From: Pseudomonas sp. Bc-h
GTDB taxonomy: Bacteria > Pseudomonadota > Gammaproteobacteria > Pseudomonadales > Pseudomonadaceae
Assembly: GCF_002080045.1 (NCBI RefSeq)
Contig: NZ_MUIN01000005.1
Span: forward strand, 144,362-208,361
Reading direction: 5' to 3'
Length of the DNA: 64,000 nucleotides
The position numbers and the translations under genes were made by a program. Below, piece by piece: positions 37,667-47,548 of the stretch. The notes under the pieces were generated by a model, which made no database searches, was not told where the DNA came from, and worked only from the letters and a program-made list of their open reading frames with translations. Within the stretch, counting starts at the first letter, position 1. Each line of letters opens with the position of its first letter.

Positions 37667-38962
37667 TCAGACTTTCTTGCTGGTCACGTCCACATACAGC
37701 GCTCGACCGGCGCCCATGCCCGCGACAATTCCAAGCACGCCAATCACCCCGAAGATCCAGCCCACAGAGTTCCAGTTACCGGTCCAGTCATGCACGATGC
37801 CGACCGCGAACGGGCCCAGCGAAGCCAGCGTGTAGCCGACGCCCTGAGCCATGCTCGACAGGTTGGCCGCAACGTGTGAATCACGGGAGCGCAGCACAAT
37901 CAGGGTCAACGCCAGACTGAACGTACCGCCCTGCCCCAAGCCCAGCACCACCGCCCAGATCCACAGCTGGTTGAGCGGCGCATATAAACAGCCGTACAAG
38001 CCAGCGAGGGTCAGCAGCATCACCAGCAGAATCGCAACGCGCTGGTCCTTGCCGCGCGTCGCCAACCAGGGGGCGGTGAGCGAACTGATCAACTGGACCA
38101 TGATCGAGCCCGAAAGCAGCAAGCCCGCCTCAGTCGGTGTCAGACCACGGCCGATCAGAATCGAAGGCAGCCAGCCGAACACAATGTAGGCGAGCGACGA
38201 TTGCAGGCCCATGTACAAGGTGACCTGCCGCGCCAGCTTATCGCGGAAAAGGCCCCGGACCCGGTAGGACGCCTGATGCTGGCCATGACTTTGGCGCGTC
38301 TGCGGCCACCAGAAAATCGCGGCCAGAAGTGCCGGGACGATCCAGAAGCCCAGGCCCACGTTCCAGCTATTATCGAAGAACTGGCTCAGTGGCACCGTGG
38401 AGCCGGCTGCCACTGCAGCCCCAAGACACAAGGCCATGGTGTACACGCCGGTCATGGTCCCGGCCTGTTTGGCGAAGTCACGCTTGACGATGCCCGGCAG
38501 CAACACACCGATGATGCCGATGCTTGCGCCCGCCATGATGCTGCCGGCGAACAATCCGACCGGACCAAACGAGCTGCGCAGAATGATGCCGCAGGTCAGT
38601 GTCAGCAAAATGCCCAACACCACGCGCTCGCTGCCGAAACGCCGCGCCAGAATGGGCGCCATCGGCGCGAACAGCCCCAGGCACAACACCGGCAGCGTCG
38701 TCAGGAGCCCCGCTGTCGAGGCAGACAGCCCGAGGCTTTTCGACACTTCGCTAAGCAGGGGCGCCATGCTCGACAATGCCGGTCGCAGGTTCAGCGCTAC
38801 CAACACCAGCCCCAACAGTAGAAACCACGGGCGCTTGAGCACGGGGCGATGTTGCTGGACTTGCTCGTCGTCAGCCTCCGCGTCGATCAGCAGTTCGTCG
38901 ATTTCATGGTGTTTTTTTACAGGGGATAGCGTGTCGCTCGCCGGTGGCGCCTTGGTCGTCAT
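37667..38962 (-). CDS. CynX/NimT-type MFS transporter
   Basis: Inner-membrane transporter of 431 residues with about 12 predicted helices. It has the CynX/YeaN-type pattern (LLGLVLVALNLRPALSSMAPL, SASTAGLLTTLPVLCLGLFAPMAP). These proteins are related to cyanate/nitroimidazole-type MFS exporters or importers; the substrate is unknown. A 45-residue acidic N-terminal tail (EIDELLIDAEADDEQ) precedes the first helix and is unusual. Start at the ATG 38962 follows GAGAA; the frame is open 12 codons further. It stands alone on the minus strand, its 5' end facing the aap operon 3' end. Confidence 0.85.
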   Translation of the reverse strand: MTTKAPPASDTLSPVKKHHEIDELLIDAEADDEQVQQHRPVLKRPWFLLLGLVLVALNLRPALSSMAPLLSEVSKSLGLSASTAGLLTTLPVLCLGLFAPMAPILARRFGSERVVLGILLTLTCGIILRSSFGPVGLFAGSIMAGASIGIIGVLLPGIVKRDFAKQAGTMTGVYTMALCLGAAVAAGSTVPLSQFFDNSWNVGLGFWIVPALLAAIFWWPQTRQSHGQHQASYRVRGLFRDKLARQVTLYMGLQSSLAYIVFGWLPSILIGRGLTPTEAGLLLSGSIMVQLISSLTAPWLATRGKDQRVAILLVMLLTLAGLYGCLYAPLNQLWIWAVVLGLGQGGTFSLALTLIVLRSRDSHVAANLSSMAQGVGYTLASLGPFAVGIVHDWTGNWNSVGWIFGVIGVLGIVAGMGAGRALYVDVTSKKV

Positions 38963-39087
38963 GGGATTCTCGTGGGGGCAGGATGTGTAACAGCGCATAG
39001 CGCAAAGACGTAATCCTGTTGGAGAACGGCAAAGAACACAAGTTTTGCGAGGATTGGGTACAACTCAATGACTTACCGATTTCGAAT

Positions 39088-39118
39088 GCGCTACCGCCGG
39101 CGAGCCGGACCGCTTCAA
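39088..39118. repeat. Half REP element, family A
   Basis: GCGCTACCGCCGGCGAGCCG followed by GACCGC is a single arm of the family-A repeat without its partner, between the MFS gene start and the aapP terminator. Confidence 0.6.
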
Positions 39119-39164
39119 GGGTCGTGTGGCCAACGATATCGAGATTGACCGGCTCAAATCCAAA

Positions 39165-39191
39165 CAAAAAACCCGGACACTTGGTCCGGGT
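39165..39191 (-). terminator. Terminator of the aapJQMP operon
   Basis: Read on the minus strand: ACCCGGAC, loop of 5, GTCCGGGT, then a run of T residues with one G. The stem is a perfect 8 bp. It follows aapP by about 23 bases. Confidence 0.88.
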
Positions 39192-39214
39192 TCTTCGGTA
39201 AATCAGCTATCGAC

Positions 39215-39979
39215 TCAGTGCAGAATCTGACTGAGGAACAGCTTGGTACGGTCGCTTTGCGGGTTGTCGAAGAAGTCGTTTGGCGCGGCCTGTTCGACGA
39301 TTTCGCCTTTGTCCATGAAGATCACGCGGTTGGCCACGGTGCGGGCGAAGCCCATTTCGTGGGTCACGCAGAGCATGGTCATGCCTTCTTCAGCCAGGCC
39401 GACCATGGTGTCCAGAACCTCTTTCACCATTTCCGGGTCCAGAGCCGAGGTCGGTTCGTCGAACAGCATGATTTTCGGCTTCATGCACAGGGCACGGGCG
39501 ATGGCCACACGTTGTTGCTGACCACCGGACAGCTGACCCGGGTATTTATGCGCCTGTTCTGGAATGCGAACGCGCTCCAGATAGTGCATAGCGATTTCTT
39601 CAGCCTTTTTCTTCGGCATCTTGCGGACCCACATCGGCGCCAGGGTGCAGTTCTGCAGAATGGTCAGGTGCGGGAACAGATTGAAGTGCTGGAACACCAT
39701 GCCGACTTCGCGGCGGATGGTTTCGATCTGCTTGAGGTCCGAAGTCAGTTCGGTGCCATCAACGACGATGCGACCTTGCTGGTGTTCTTCCAGACGGTTC
39801 AGGCAGCGAATGGTGGTCGACTTGCCCGAACCCGACGGGCCGCACAAAACGATACGCTCGCCCTGACGCACGTTCAGGTTGATGTCTTTCAATACATGGA
39901 ACTGGCCGTACCATTTATGTACGCCTTCCATGCGGATCATGCCTTCGGCGCCCAGAGGCTTGCTGATAGCTTCACTCAT
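39215..39979 (-). CDS. aapP: General amino-acid ABC transporter, ATP-binding subunit
   Basis: ATPase that powers amino-acid uptake by the Aap permease, 254 residues. Walker A is CGPSGSGKS (in [20 protein letters not shown]), the signature motif is LSGGQQQR, Walker B is [12 protein letters not shown], and the switch His is in CVTHEMGF. Best start is the ATG at 39979 with AGGAG upstream; a GTG one codon earlier is less likely. It is last of the aapJQMP operon, 10 bases after aapM. Closest family is AapP/GlnQ-type polar amino-acid ATPases; the whole operon structure argues for Aap. Confidence 0.92.
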   Translation of the reverse strand: MSEAISKPLGAEGMIRMEGVHKWYGQFHVLKDINLNVRQGERIVLCGPSGSGKSTTIRCLNRLEEHQQGRIVVDGTELTSDLKQIETIRREVGMVFQHFNLFPHLTILQNCTLAPMWVRKMPKKKAEEIAMHYLERVRIPEQAHKYPGQLSGGQQQRVAIARALCMKPKIMLFDEPTSALDPEMVKEVLDTMVGLAEEGMTMLCVTHEMGFARTVANRVIFMDKGEIVEQAAPNDFFDNPQSDRTKLFLSQILH

Positions 39980-39989
39980 CACATAACTC

Positions 39990-41087
39990 CTAACGCTTGT
40001 GGCCTGTGTCCAACTTACGCTCCAAATGCATGGAGTAGCGGGACATACCGAAACAGAAGATCCAGAACACCAGGGCCGCGAACACGTAACCCTCGGTCGC
40101 CATGCCGAGCCAGTTCGGGTCGGCGGCAGCTTGCTTGACGCTGTTGAGCAGGTCGAACAGGCCGATGATGATCACAAGGCTGGTGTCCTTGAACAACGCG
40201 ATCACGGTATTCACCAAGCCCGGAATCACCAGCTTCAGCGCCTGAGGCAGAATCACCAGGCCCATCCGGCGCCAGTAACCCAGGCCCATCGCGGCAGCCG
40301 CTTCGTACTGACCTTTTGGAATGGCCTGCATGCCGCCACGCACCACTTCAGCCACGTAGGCCGACTGGAACATGATCACGCCGATCAGGGCGCGCAGCAG
40401 CTTGTCGAAGTTCATGCCTTCGGGCAGGAACAGCGGCAGCATCACAGAGGACATGAACAGCACGGTGATCAGCGGAACGCCGCGCCAGAACTCGATGAAG
40501 GTCACGCAGATCACACGAATCGCCGGCATATCGGAACGACGTCCGAGCGCCAGAACCACGCCCAACGGCAATGCACCGGCGATACCGACGGTGGCGATGA
40601 CCAGCGTCAACATCAGGCCGCCCCACTGGCTGGTAGCCACTTCGGTCATGCCGAAGATGCCACCGTGCAGCAGGAAGTACGCGGCGATCGGGTAGATCAC
40701 CAGGAAGCTCAGGCCGTAAACCGCCTTGCGTGGCATGGCTTTGATGAACAGCGGCGCAGCGCCGATGATCGCCAGCCAGACAGTCAGATCGACCCTCCAA
40801 CGCAGCTCTTGCGGGTAGTAGCCGTACATGAACTGGCCGAAGCGCTGTTCGATGAACACCCAGCAGGCGCCCGCCTTGGTGCAGTCGGCGCGCGTGGTGC
40901 CGACCCAGTTGGCGTCGAAGATGGCCCAGCTCAGCAGCGGCGGAACGATCAGCCAGATCAGGTAGATCGAGAACAGGGTCAACAGGGTGTTGATCCAGTT
41001 CGAGAACAGGTTCTGGCGCATCCATGCCACCGGGCCGAAAACTTTGCTCGGCGGCGGCATGTCAGGTTTGAAAGTATGGGATGTCAT
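39990..41087 (-). CDS. aapM: General amino-acid ABC transporter, permease AapM
   Basis: Inner-membrane permease of 365 residues. It has an N-terminal helix (about 30-50) and a large extracytoplasmic insert with Cys residues ([14 protein letters not shown]). A central helix pair and the HisMQ-type core follow, including the EAA loop [15 protein letters not shown] that contacts AapP. The size (about 365) distinguishes AapM from the shorter GltJ/K permeases. Starts 10 bases after the aapQ stop and is 10 bases before aapP, so co-transcribed. It pairs with AapQ as a heterodimer. Confidence 0.92.
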   Translation of the reverse strand: MTSHTFKPDMPPPSKVFGPVAWMRQNLFSNWINTLLTLFSIYLIWLIVPPLLSWAIFDANWVGTTRADCTKAGACWVFIEQRFGQFMYGYYPQELRWRVDLTVWLAIIGAAPLFIKAMPRKAVYGLSFLVIYPIAAYFLLHGGIFGMTEVATSQWGGLMLTLVIATVGIAGALPLGVVLALGRRSDMPAIRVICVTFIEFWRGVPLITVLFMSSVMLPLFLPEGMNFDKLLRALIGVIMFQSAYVAEVVRGGMQAIPKGQYEAAAAMGLGYWRRMGLVILPQALKLVIPGLVNTVIALFKDTSLVIIIGLFDLLNSVKQAAADPNWLGMATEGYVFAALVFWIFCFGMSRYSMHLERKLDTGHKR

Positions 41088-41097
41088 GCGCGTTTCC

Positions 41098-42279
41098 TCA
41101 CCGCTCGATCAGCGCAATGCGCTTGTTGTACCAGTTCATCAGCAGGGAAATGCTGATGCTGATCGCCAGGTAGACGCTCATGGTGATGGCAATGACTTCG
41201 ATGGCCTGACCGGTCTGGTTCAGAACGGTACCGGCGAACAGCGAGACCATTTCCGGGTAACCGATACCGGCGGCGAGCGAAGAGTTCTTCGCAAGGTTCA
41301 GGTATTGGCTGGTCAACGGCGGAATGATCACCCGCAGCGCCTGCGGGATGATGACTTTGCGCAGGGTCGGCCCCGGCCGCAGGCCCAGCGAACGCGCTGC
41401 TTCGGTCTGGCCGTGGCTGACCGACTTGATGCCCGAACGCACGATCTCGGCGATGAACGCCGCGGTGTATACGGTCAGGGCAAGGGTCAGCGCCAACAGT
41501 TCAGGGATCAGCACCCAGCCGCCGACGAAGTTGAAGCCCTTGAGTACCGGCATTTCCCAGTGAACCGGCGCACCGAAGATCAGCGCACACAGCGCCGGGA
41601 TCACGATGAGCAGAGCCAGGCCCGCCCAGAACTTGTGAAACGGTACGCCCGTGGCCTCGAAGCGTTTGTTCGCCCATTTGGCCATGACAACGATGGCGAC
41701 GATAGCCAGCACGATGCTGATCACGAACGGCAAGGTTGCGTCGTTGGTGATCGCCGCCGGCATGTTCAGGCCACGGCTGCTCACGAAGAACGAACCGAGG
41801 AAGCCATGCGCCGCGCGTGGACCGGGCAGGGTCAGAAATACCGCGAAATACCAGAACAGGATCTGCAGCAGTGGCGGGATGTTACGGAAAACCTCGACGT
41901 AAACCGTCGCCAGTTTGTTGATCATCCAGTTGTTGGACAGCCGCGCCACACCGACGATGAAGCCCAGCAGGGTTGCGAGAATCACGCCGATGAACGTCAC
42001 CAGCAGCGTGTTGAGCAAACCGATGAGGAAAACCCGCGCGTAGGTATCCGACTCCGTGAAAGGAATCAGATGCTGTGCGATGCCGAATCCGGCACTGTTT
42101 TCAAGGAAACCGAAACCTGAGGTGATGCCCCGGTGTTGCAGGTTGGTCTGGGTGTTATCGAACAGATACCAACCCATCGCGACTACGGCGATAACCGTGA
42201 TTATCTGAAATAGCCACGCACGCACTTTGGGATCGCTGAGGGATAGCCTCTGCTTTGGTGCGCTGATTTGATTTTGCAT
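41098..42279 (-). CDS. aapQ: General amino-acid ABC transporter, permease AapQ
   Basis: Second inner-membrane permease, 393 residues, with about eight helices. The long N-terminus (helix at about 22-42) and a central cytoplasmic/periplasmic insert (RGLNMPAAI...) are typical of AapQ. The EAA loop is TEAARSLGLRPGPTLRKVIIPQALR. Separated from aapJ by 65 bases containing a strong hairpin, and 10 bases before aapM. Likely expressed at a lower level than aapJ because of that hairpin. Confidence 0.92.
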   Translation of the reverse strand: MQNQISAPKQRLSLSDPKVRAWLFQIITVIAVVAMGWYLFDNTQTNLQHRGITSGFGFLENSAGFGIAQHLIPFTESDTYARVFLIGLLNTLLVTFIGVILATLLGFIVGVARLSNNWMINKLATVYVEVFRNIPPLLQILFWYFAVFLTLPGPRAAHGFLGSFFVSSRGLNMPAAITNDATLPFVISIVLAIVAIVVMAKWANKRFEATGVPFHKFWAGLALLIVIPALCALIFGAPVHWEMPVLKGFNFVGGWVLIPELLALTLALTVYTAAFIAEIVRSGIKSVSHGQTEAARSLGLRPGPTLRKVIIPQALRVIIPPLTSQYLNLAKNSSLAAGIGYPEMVSLFAGTVLNQTGQAIEVIAITMSVYLAISISISLLMNWYNKRIALIER

Positions 42280-42309
42280 GGAGTGCCCCGGATGAAATGC
42301 AACGAAGTA

Positions 42310-42334
42310 CCCGGCTGCGGATCACGCAGCCGGG
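42310..42334 (-). terminator. Strong intercistronic hairpin after aapJ
   Basis: CCCGGCTGCG-GATCA-CGCAGCCGGG: a perfect 10-bp GC-rich stem with a 5-base loop, in the gap between aapJ and aapQ. There is no T run, so it probably stabilises the aapJ message or partly stops transcription rather than acting as a full terminator. Confidence 0.7.
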
Positions 42335-42344
42335 CACAGGTCAA

Positions 42345-43376
42345 TCAACGCACTGGTGGTGCGTATTGAATGCCGCCGTTGGTCCACAGAGCGTTCTGAC
42401 CACGGTCGATTTCCAGAGGAGTGGATTTACCCAGGTTCTTCTCGAAGATTTCGCCGTAGTTACCTACTTGAGCAACGATCTGAACGACCCAGTCCTTCTT
42501 CAGTTTCAGCTGCGGGCCGTAGTCACCGTCAGCACCCAGCAGACGAGCGACATCCGGGTTCTTGGTGGACTTGGCTTCGGCTTCGACGTTTTTCGAAGTG
42601 ATACCAGCTTCTTCGGTGTTCAGCAGCGCATAGCCAACCCAGCGAACGATGGAAGTCCACTCGTCGTCACCACGGGCAACAACAGGTGCCAGAGGCTCTT
42701 TGGAGATGGTTTCAGGCAGAACGACGTAGTCCTTCGGCGAGGCCAGCTTGGAGCGCTGTGCGTACAGCTGCGATTTGTCGGAGGTCAGCACGTCGCAACG
42801 ACCGGATTCCAGCGACTTGGCGCTTTCGTCAGAGGTGTCGAAGGTGATCGGGGTGTATTTGAGGTTGTTGGCGCGGAAGTAGTCGGAGACGTTCAGCTCG
42901 GTAGTGGTACCGGCTTGAATACAGATGGTCGCACCGTCCAGTTCCTTGGCACTTTTCACGCCCAGCTTGCTGTTGGCCAGGAAGCCAACGCCGTCGTAGT
43001 AAGTCACGAAGCCCGGGAATTCCAGACCCATGCTCGCATCGCGGGAGCTGGTCCAGGTGGTGTTACGCGACAGGATGTCGATTTCGCCGGACTGCAGCGC
43101 GGTGAAACGCTCTTTGGCGTTCAGCTGACTGAACTTGACCTTCTTGGCGTCGCCAAAAACAGCAGCCGCGACTGCGCGGCAGAAGTCAGCGTCGATACCT
43201 TGGATGGTGCCGCTTTTGTCAGGTACCGAGAAACCTGGCAGACCGTCGCTCACGCCGCACTGGATGAAGCCTTTCTTTTGAATGGCATCCAGTTTTGCGC
43301 CCGCTTGAGCGAAACCGGTGATACCGAGTGCTGCTGCGGCGGCCACTACAGCCAGGGTGGATTTCAACATCTTCAT
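42345..43376 (-). CDS. aapJ: General amino-acid ABC transporter, periplasmic binding protein
   Basis: Periplasmic binding protein of 343 residues that captures L-amino acids for AapQMP. A Sec signal peptide (MLKSTLAVVAAAAALGITGFAQAG) is followed by the type II binding fold, with the substrate-pocket sequence LNAKERFTALQSGEIDILSRNTTWTSSRD and GATICIQAGTTTELNVSDYF. Closest remembered match is AapJ (P. putida PP_1297 type), larger than GltI. First gene of the operon; its promoter should lie in the 43377-43863 region. The hairpin after its stop probably raises the level of binding protein over the permease. Confidence 0.93.
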   Translation of the reverse strand: MKMLKSTLAVVAAAAALGITGFAQAGAKLDAIQKKGFIQCGVSDGLPGFSVPDKSGTIQGIDADFCRAVAAAVFGDAKKVKFSQLNAKERFTALQSGEIDILSRNTTWTSSRDASMGLEFPGFVTYYDGVGFLANSKLGVKSAKELDGATICIQAGTTTELNVSDYFRANNLKYTPITFDTSDESAKSLESGRCDVLTSDKSQLYAQRSKLASPKDYVVLPETISKEPLAPVVARGDDEWTSIVRWVGYALLNTEEAGITSKNVEAEAKSTKNPDVARLLGADGDYGPQLKLKKDWVVQIVAQVGNYGEIFEKNLGKSTPLEIDRGQNALWTNGGIQYAPPVR

Positions 43377-44520
<1,144 letters not shown>

Positions 44521-44627
44521 GGCACTATTTGTTCCTTTCTTTTGTCTTGCGGATTTGGTATGGCACTACGCCCGGCCGGGTTCTTGCTTTACACTGCCGG
44601 GCGTACATTCCTTAATCAATCGACGAG

Positions 44628-46091
44628 ATGACCGTGCTCAAAGCACTTAAAAAAATGTTCGGTAAAAGCGAGGCTGAGCAGCTCGCACCCGCTGCTCCCC
44701 TCCCCGCTTCCAAAAGCCCGACCGAAGGCTCATACCGGGAAACCGCTACGCCAGTAGCCCAAACTGCCGAGCCACAGGCCTCCAGCGCACCGGCTGCTTC
44801 GCGCCCAAAGGCTGAGCGCCCACGTCGCGAACGCGCACCCAAGCCAGTCGTCGCACCGTGGAAACTGGAAGATTTCGTGGTAGAACCCGTGGAAGGCAAG
44901 ACCCGCTTTCACGACTTCCCGCTCGCTCCAGAACTGATGCATGCCATCCAGGATCTGGGCTTCCCGTACTGCACCCCTATCCAGGCGGGCGTTCTGGGCT
45001 TCACCCTCAAGGGCAAGGATGCGATCGGTCGCGCGCAGACCGGTACCGGCAAGACCGCCGCGTTCCTGATCTCAATCATCACCCAACTGACCCAGACCCC
45101 GCCGCCGAAAGAACGCTACATGGGCGAGCCTCGCGCACTGATCATCGCGCCAACCCGCGAACTGGTGGTGCAGATCGCCAAGGACGCAGCGGCGCTGACC
45201 AAGTACACCGATCTCAACGTCATGACTTTCGTGGGTGGCATGGACTTCGACAAACAGCTCAAGCAGCTGGAAGCCCGCCACTGCGACATTCTGGTCGCGA
45301 CACCCGGCCGCTTGCTGGACTTCAACCAGCGCGGTGAAGTGCATCTGGACATGGTCGAAGTGATGGTGCTGGACGAAGCCGACCGCATGCTGGACATGGG
45401 TTTCATCCCGCAGGTGCGCTCGATCATTCGCCAGACTCCGCACAAGGGCGAGCGTCAGACGCTGCTGTTCTCGGCAACCTTCACCGACGACGTGATGAAC
45501 CTTGCCAAGCAGTGGACCACCGACCCTGCGATCGTCGAGATCGAGTCGGAAAACGTTGCCAGTGACAACGTCGAGCAGCACATTTATGCGGTCGCTGCGG
45601 CGGACAAGTACAAGCTGCTTTTCAATCTGATCAACGACAACGGCTGGTCGCGGGTCATGGTCTTCGCCAACCGCAAGGACGAGGTGCGCCGCATCGAAGA
45701 ACGCCTGGTGCGCGATGGCGTCAACGCTGCGCAATTGTCCGGTGACGTTCCGCAGCACAAACGCATCAAGACCCTGGAAGGTTTTCGCGAAGGCAAGATC
45801 CGCGTACTGGTTGCCACCGACGTCGCCGGACGCGGGATTCACATCGACGGCATCAGCCACGTCATCAACTTCACTCTCCCGGAAGTCCCGGACGATTACG
45901 TACACCGCATCGGCCGTACCGGTCGCGCGGGTGCGGATGGCGTGTCGATCAGCTTCGCGGGTGAAGACGATTCGTATCAGCTGCCATCCATCGAAGAAAA
46001 GCTGGGTCGCAAGATCAGCTGCGAAATGCCGCCGACCGAATTGTTGAGAGCGGTGGTGCGCAAGCCAAGGGTTGAACCTGCGGCGGAGTAA
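44628..46091 (+). CDS. rhlB: ATP-dependent RNA helicase RhlB-type (DEAD-box)
   Basis: DEAD-box helicase of 487 residues for RNA unwinding and mRNA turnover. An Ala/Pro-rich, basic N-terminal extension of about 80 residues precedes the Q motif (YCTPIQAG). Motif I is AQTGTGKTA, motif Ia PTRELV, motif II DEAD in [15 protein letters not shown], motif III SAT, and motif [12 protein letters not shown]. Residue content and neighbourhood correspond to P. aeruginosa PA3861 (rhlB). Weak ribosome site upstream of the ATG; the preceding 100 bases include TTGCTTTACACT, a possible promoter. A small hairpin (46114-46142) follows. Confidence 0.88.
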   Translation: MTVLKALKKMFGKSEAEQLAPAAPLPASKSPTEGSYRETATPVAQTAEPQASSAPAASRPKAERPRRERAPKPVVAPWKLEDFVVEPVEGKTRFHDFPLAPELMHAIQDLGFPYCTPIQAGVLGFTLKGKDAIGRAQTGTGKTAAFLISIITQLTQTPPPKERYMGEPRALIIAPTRELVVQIAKDAAALTKYTDLNVMTFVGGMDFDKQLKQLEARHCDILVATPGRLLDFNQRGEVHLDMVEVMVLDEADRMLDMGFIPQVRSIIRQTPHKGERQTLLFSATFTDDVMNLAKQWTTDPAIVEIESENVASDNVEQHIYAVAAADKYKLLFNLINDNGWSRVMVFANRKDEVRRIEERLVRDGVNAAQLSGDVPQHKRIKTLEGFREGKIRVLVATDVAGRGIHIDGISHVINFTLPEVPDDYVHRIGRTGRAGADGVSISFAGEDDSYQLPSIEEKLGRKISCEMPPTELLRAVVRKPRVEPAAE

Positions 46092-46113
46092 CACGATCAG
46101 CGCGTAAATGCCC

Positions 46114-46142
46114 CCTGTAGCGGCACGGCCGGGCTGCTACAG
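46114..46142 (+). terminator. Hairpin after rhlB (REP-derived)
   Basis: CCTGTAGC...GCTACAGG form an 8-bp stem around a GC-rich loop of 13 bases. It uses the outer ends of the family-A repeat and lies between convergent rhlB and moaE, so it may end both transcripts. Confidence 0.5.
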
Positions 46143-46157
46143 GTCGTGGGGATGTCC

Positions 46158-46610
46158 CTACTTCTTCCAGCGATCCGCAGCCGCGTGATCGCTGTCCCGT
46201 CCTTCGACCCAGCGCGGACCTTCTGAAGTGTTTTCCTTCTTCCAGAACGGCGCGCGGGTTTTCAGGTAGTCCATGACGAAATCGCAGGCCTCGAACGCGG
46301 CCTGTCGGTGAGCGCTGGCGACGCCGACGAAGACGATGGGCTCTCCCGGCTCCAGCGCACCGATGCGATGCAGCACCTCGATCTTGAGCAGCGGCCAGCG
46401 TTGCTGAGCCTCGTCGGCGATCTTGCCCAGCGCCTTTTCGGTCATGCCGGGGTAGTGCTCCAGAAACATCCCCGCCACTTCACGGCCGTCATTGAAATCC
46501 CGAACGTAACCGACAAAGCTCACCACCGCGCCGACGCCGACATTGGCATCGTGCATCGCATTGACTTCGGCACCCGGATCGAACGCCGTGGCCTGCACAC
46601 GAACGCCCAT
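46158..46610 (-). CDS. moaE: Molybdopterin synthase large subunit
   Basis: Catalytic subunit of molybdopterin synthase, converting precursor Z (cPMP) to molybdopterin with sulphur from MoaD. The product has 150 residues. Recognisable segments are AVVSFVGYVRD, LEHYPGMTEKALGKI and KTRAPFWKKE (the active-site Lys lies in the last). The ATG at 46610 has GGAGG six bases upstream; a TTG three bases earlier is rejected. It begins two bases after the moaD stop and is translated with moaD and moaC. Confidence 0.95.
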   Translation of the reverse strand: MGVRVQATAFDPGAEVNAMHDANVGVGAVVSFVGYVRDFNDGREVAGMFLEHYPGMTEKALGKIADEAQQRWPLLKIEVLHRIGALEPGEPIVFVGVASAHRQAAFEACDFVMDYLKTRAPFWKKENTSEGPRWVEGRDSDHAAADRWKK

Positions 46611-46612
46611 GC

Positions 46613-46864
46613 TCAACCTCCGGTTACGGTCGGAAAGAACGCCACTTCATCGCCCTGCTCGACCGGCTCGTTCAACGAGCAGAGTTCCTGATTACGGGCG
46701 CACATAATGCTCTGCTCCGCCAGCACATCCCACACACCGCCGCGCTGCAGCAAATGCTGACGCACGGCCTCGACAGTGGCGAAAGAACCTTCGAGGCGCT
46801 CGCTTTCGGTACCCAGGGTTTCGCGGAAGCGGGCAAAGAATTGAACCTGAACGTGAATACTCAT
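46613..46864 (-). CDS. moaD: Molybdopterin synthase sulphur-carrier subunit
   Basis: Small ubiquitin-like protein of 83 residues. It ends in the di-glycine GG needed for thiocarboxylate formation (FFPTVTGG). Sits between moaC and moaE: its ATG overlaps the moaC stop as ATGA (TGA at 46863-46861). Stop and moaE start are two bases apart, so the three genes are one coupled operon. Confidence 0.95.
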   Translation of the reverse strand: MSIHVQVQFFARFRETLGTESERLEGSFATVEAVRQHLLQRGGVWDVLAEQSIMCARNQELCSLNEPVEQGDEVAFFPTVTGG

Positions 46865-47346
46865 GGTGCCTGCACCTTGTCATCGGCCACGAAGTGCCCG
46901 CTCTTGCCGCCCAGCTTTTCCAGCAAGCGAACATGTTCGATGACCATGCCACGGTCGACGGCTTTGCACATGTCGTAGATCGTCAAAGCCGCGACGCTGG
47001 CCGCAGTCAGCGCTTCCATTTCTACACCGGTCTGGCCTGACAATTTGCAGCGGGCGACGATATGTACGGTATTGGTGCCTTCGGCGTTGAGCTCGACCTT
47101 GACGCTGGTCAGCATCAGCGGGTGACAGAGCGGGATCAGATCACTGGTTTTCTTCGCCGCCTGAATGCCGGCGATGCGCGCCACGGCGAAAACATCCCCT
47201 TTCGGGTGGCCACCAGCGACGATCATTTGCAGGGTTTCGGGCAGCATGCGCACGCGCGCTTCGGCCACGGCTTCACGGGACGTCACGGCCTTTTCGGTGA
47301 CGTCGACCATGTTGGCGCGACCTTGGGAATCGAGATGAGTAAGCAC
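46861..47346 (-). CDS. moaC: Cyclic pyranopterin monophosphate synthase
   Basis: Second enzyme of molybdenum cofactor synthesis (with MoaA, forms cPMP), 161 residues. Family pattern: [20 protein letters not shown] at the start, [29 protein letters not shown] (active site), and [21 protein letters not shown] near the C-terminus. The start is a GTG at 47346 with AGGAG seven bases upstream. First of moaCDE; moaA and moaB are not in the window. Confidence 0.95.
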   Translation of the reverse strand: MLTHLDSQGRANMVDVTEKAVTSREAVAEARVRMLPETLQMIVAGGHPKGDVFAVARIAGIQAAKKTSDLIPLCHPLMLTSVKVELNAEGTNTVHIVARCKLSGQTGVEMEALTAASVAALTIYDMCKAVDRGMVIEHVRLLEKLGGKSGHFVADDKVQAP

Positions 47347-47415
47347 GGGATGACTCCTGGACAGGAGCCGCGATTGTAGCGCGTGTGCGGATGACGCTGC
47401 GATCCGCTTTTGAAT

Positions 47416-47485
47416 CTGTAGCAGTCCGGCTTGCCGGCGGCAGCGACCTGAATGACGTCACCGCCGGCAAGCCGGACTGCTACAG
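47416..47485. repeat. REP/BIME pair, family A copy 5
   Basis: CTGTAGCAGTCCGGCTTGCC, about 20 bases, then GCAAGCCGGACTGCTACAG: nearly perfect inverted arms and the cleanest copy of the family-A element in the window. Lies in the upstream gap of moaC on the side of phoH. Confidence 0.9.
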
Positions 47486-47508
47486 GGGAGGTGTGGTGCG
47501 AAAAGGAC

Positions 47509-47532
47509 GTGGGAGCCGAGCCGGCTCCCACA
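47509..47532. repeat. Short palindromic repeat next to the REP copy
   Basis: GTGGGAGCCGAGCCGGCTCC followed by CACA, a compact palindrome of the same type as at 7703-7732. It lies 16 bases before the end of the PhoH-family gene and could terminate it. Confidence 0.65.
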
Positions 47533-47548
47533 GTTTCAACCGGGGACC

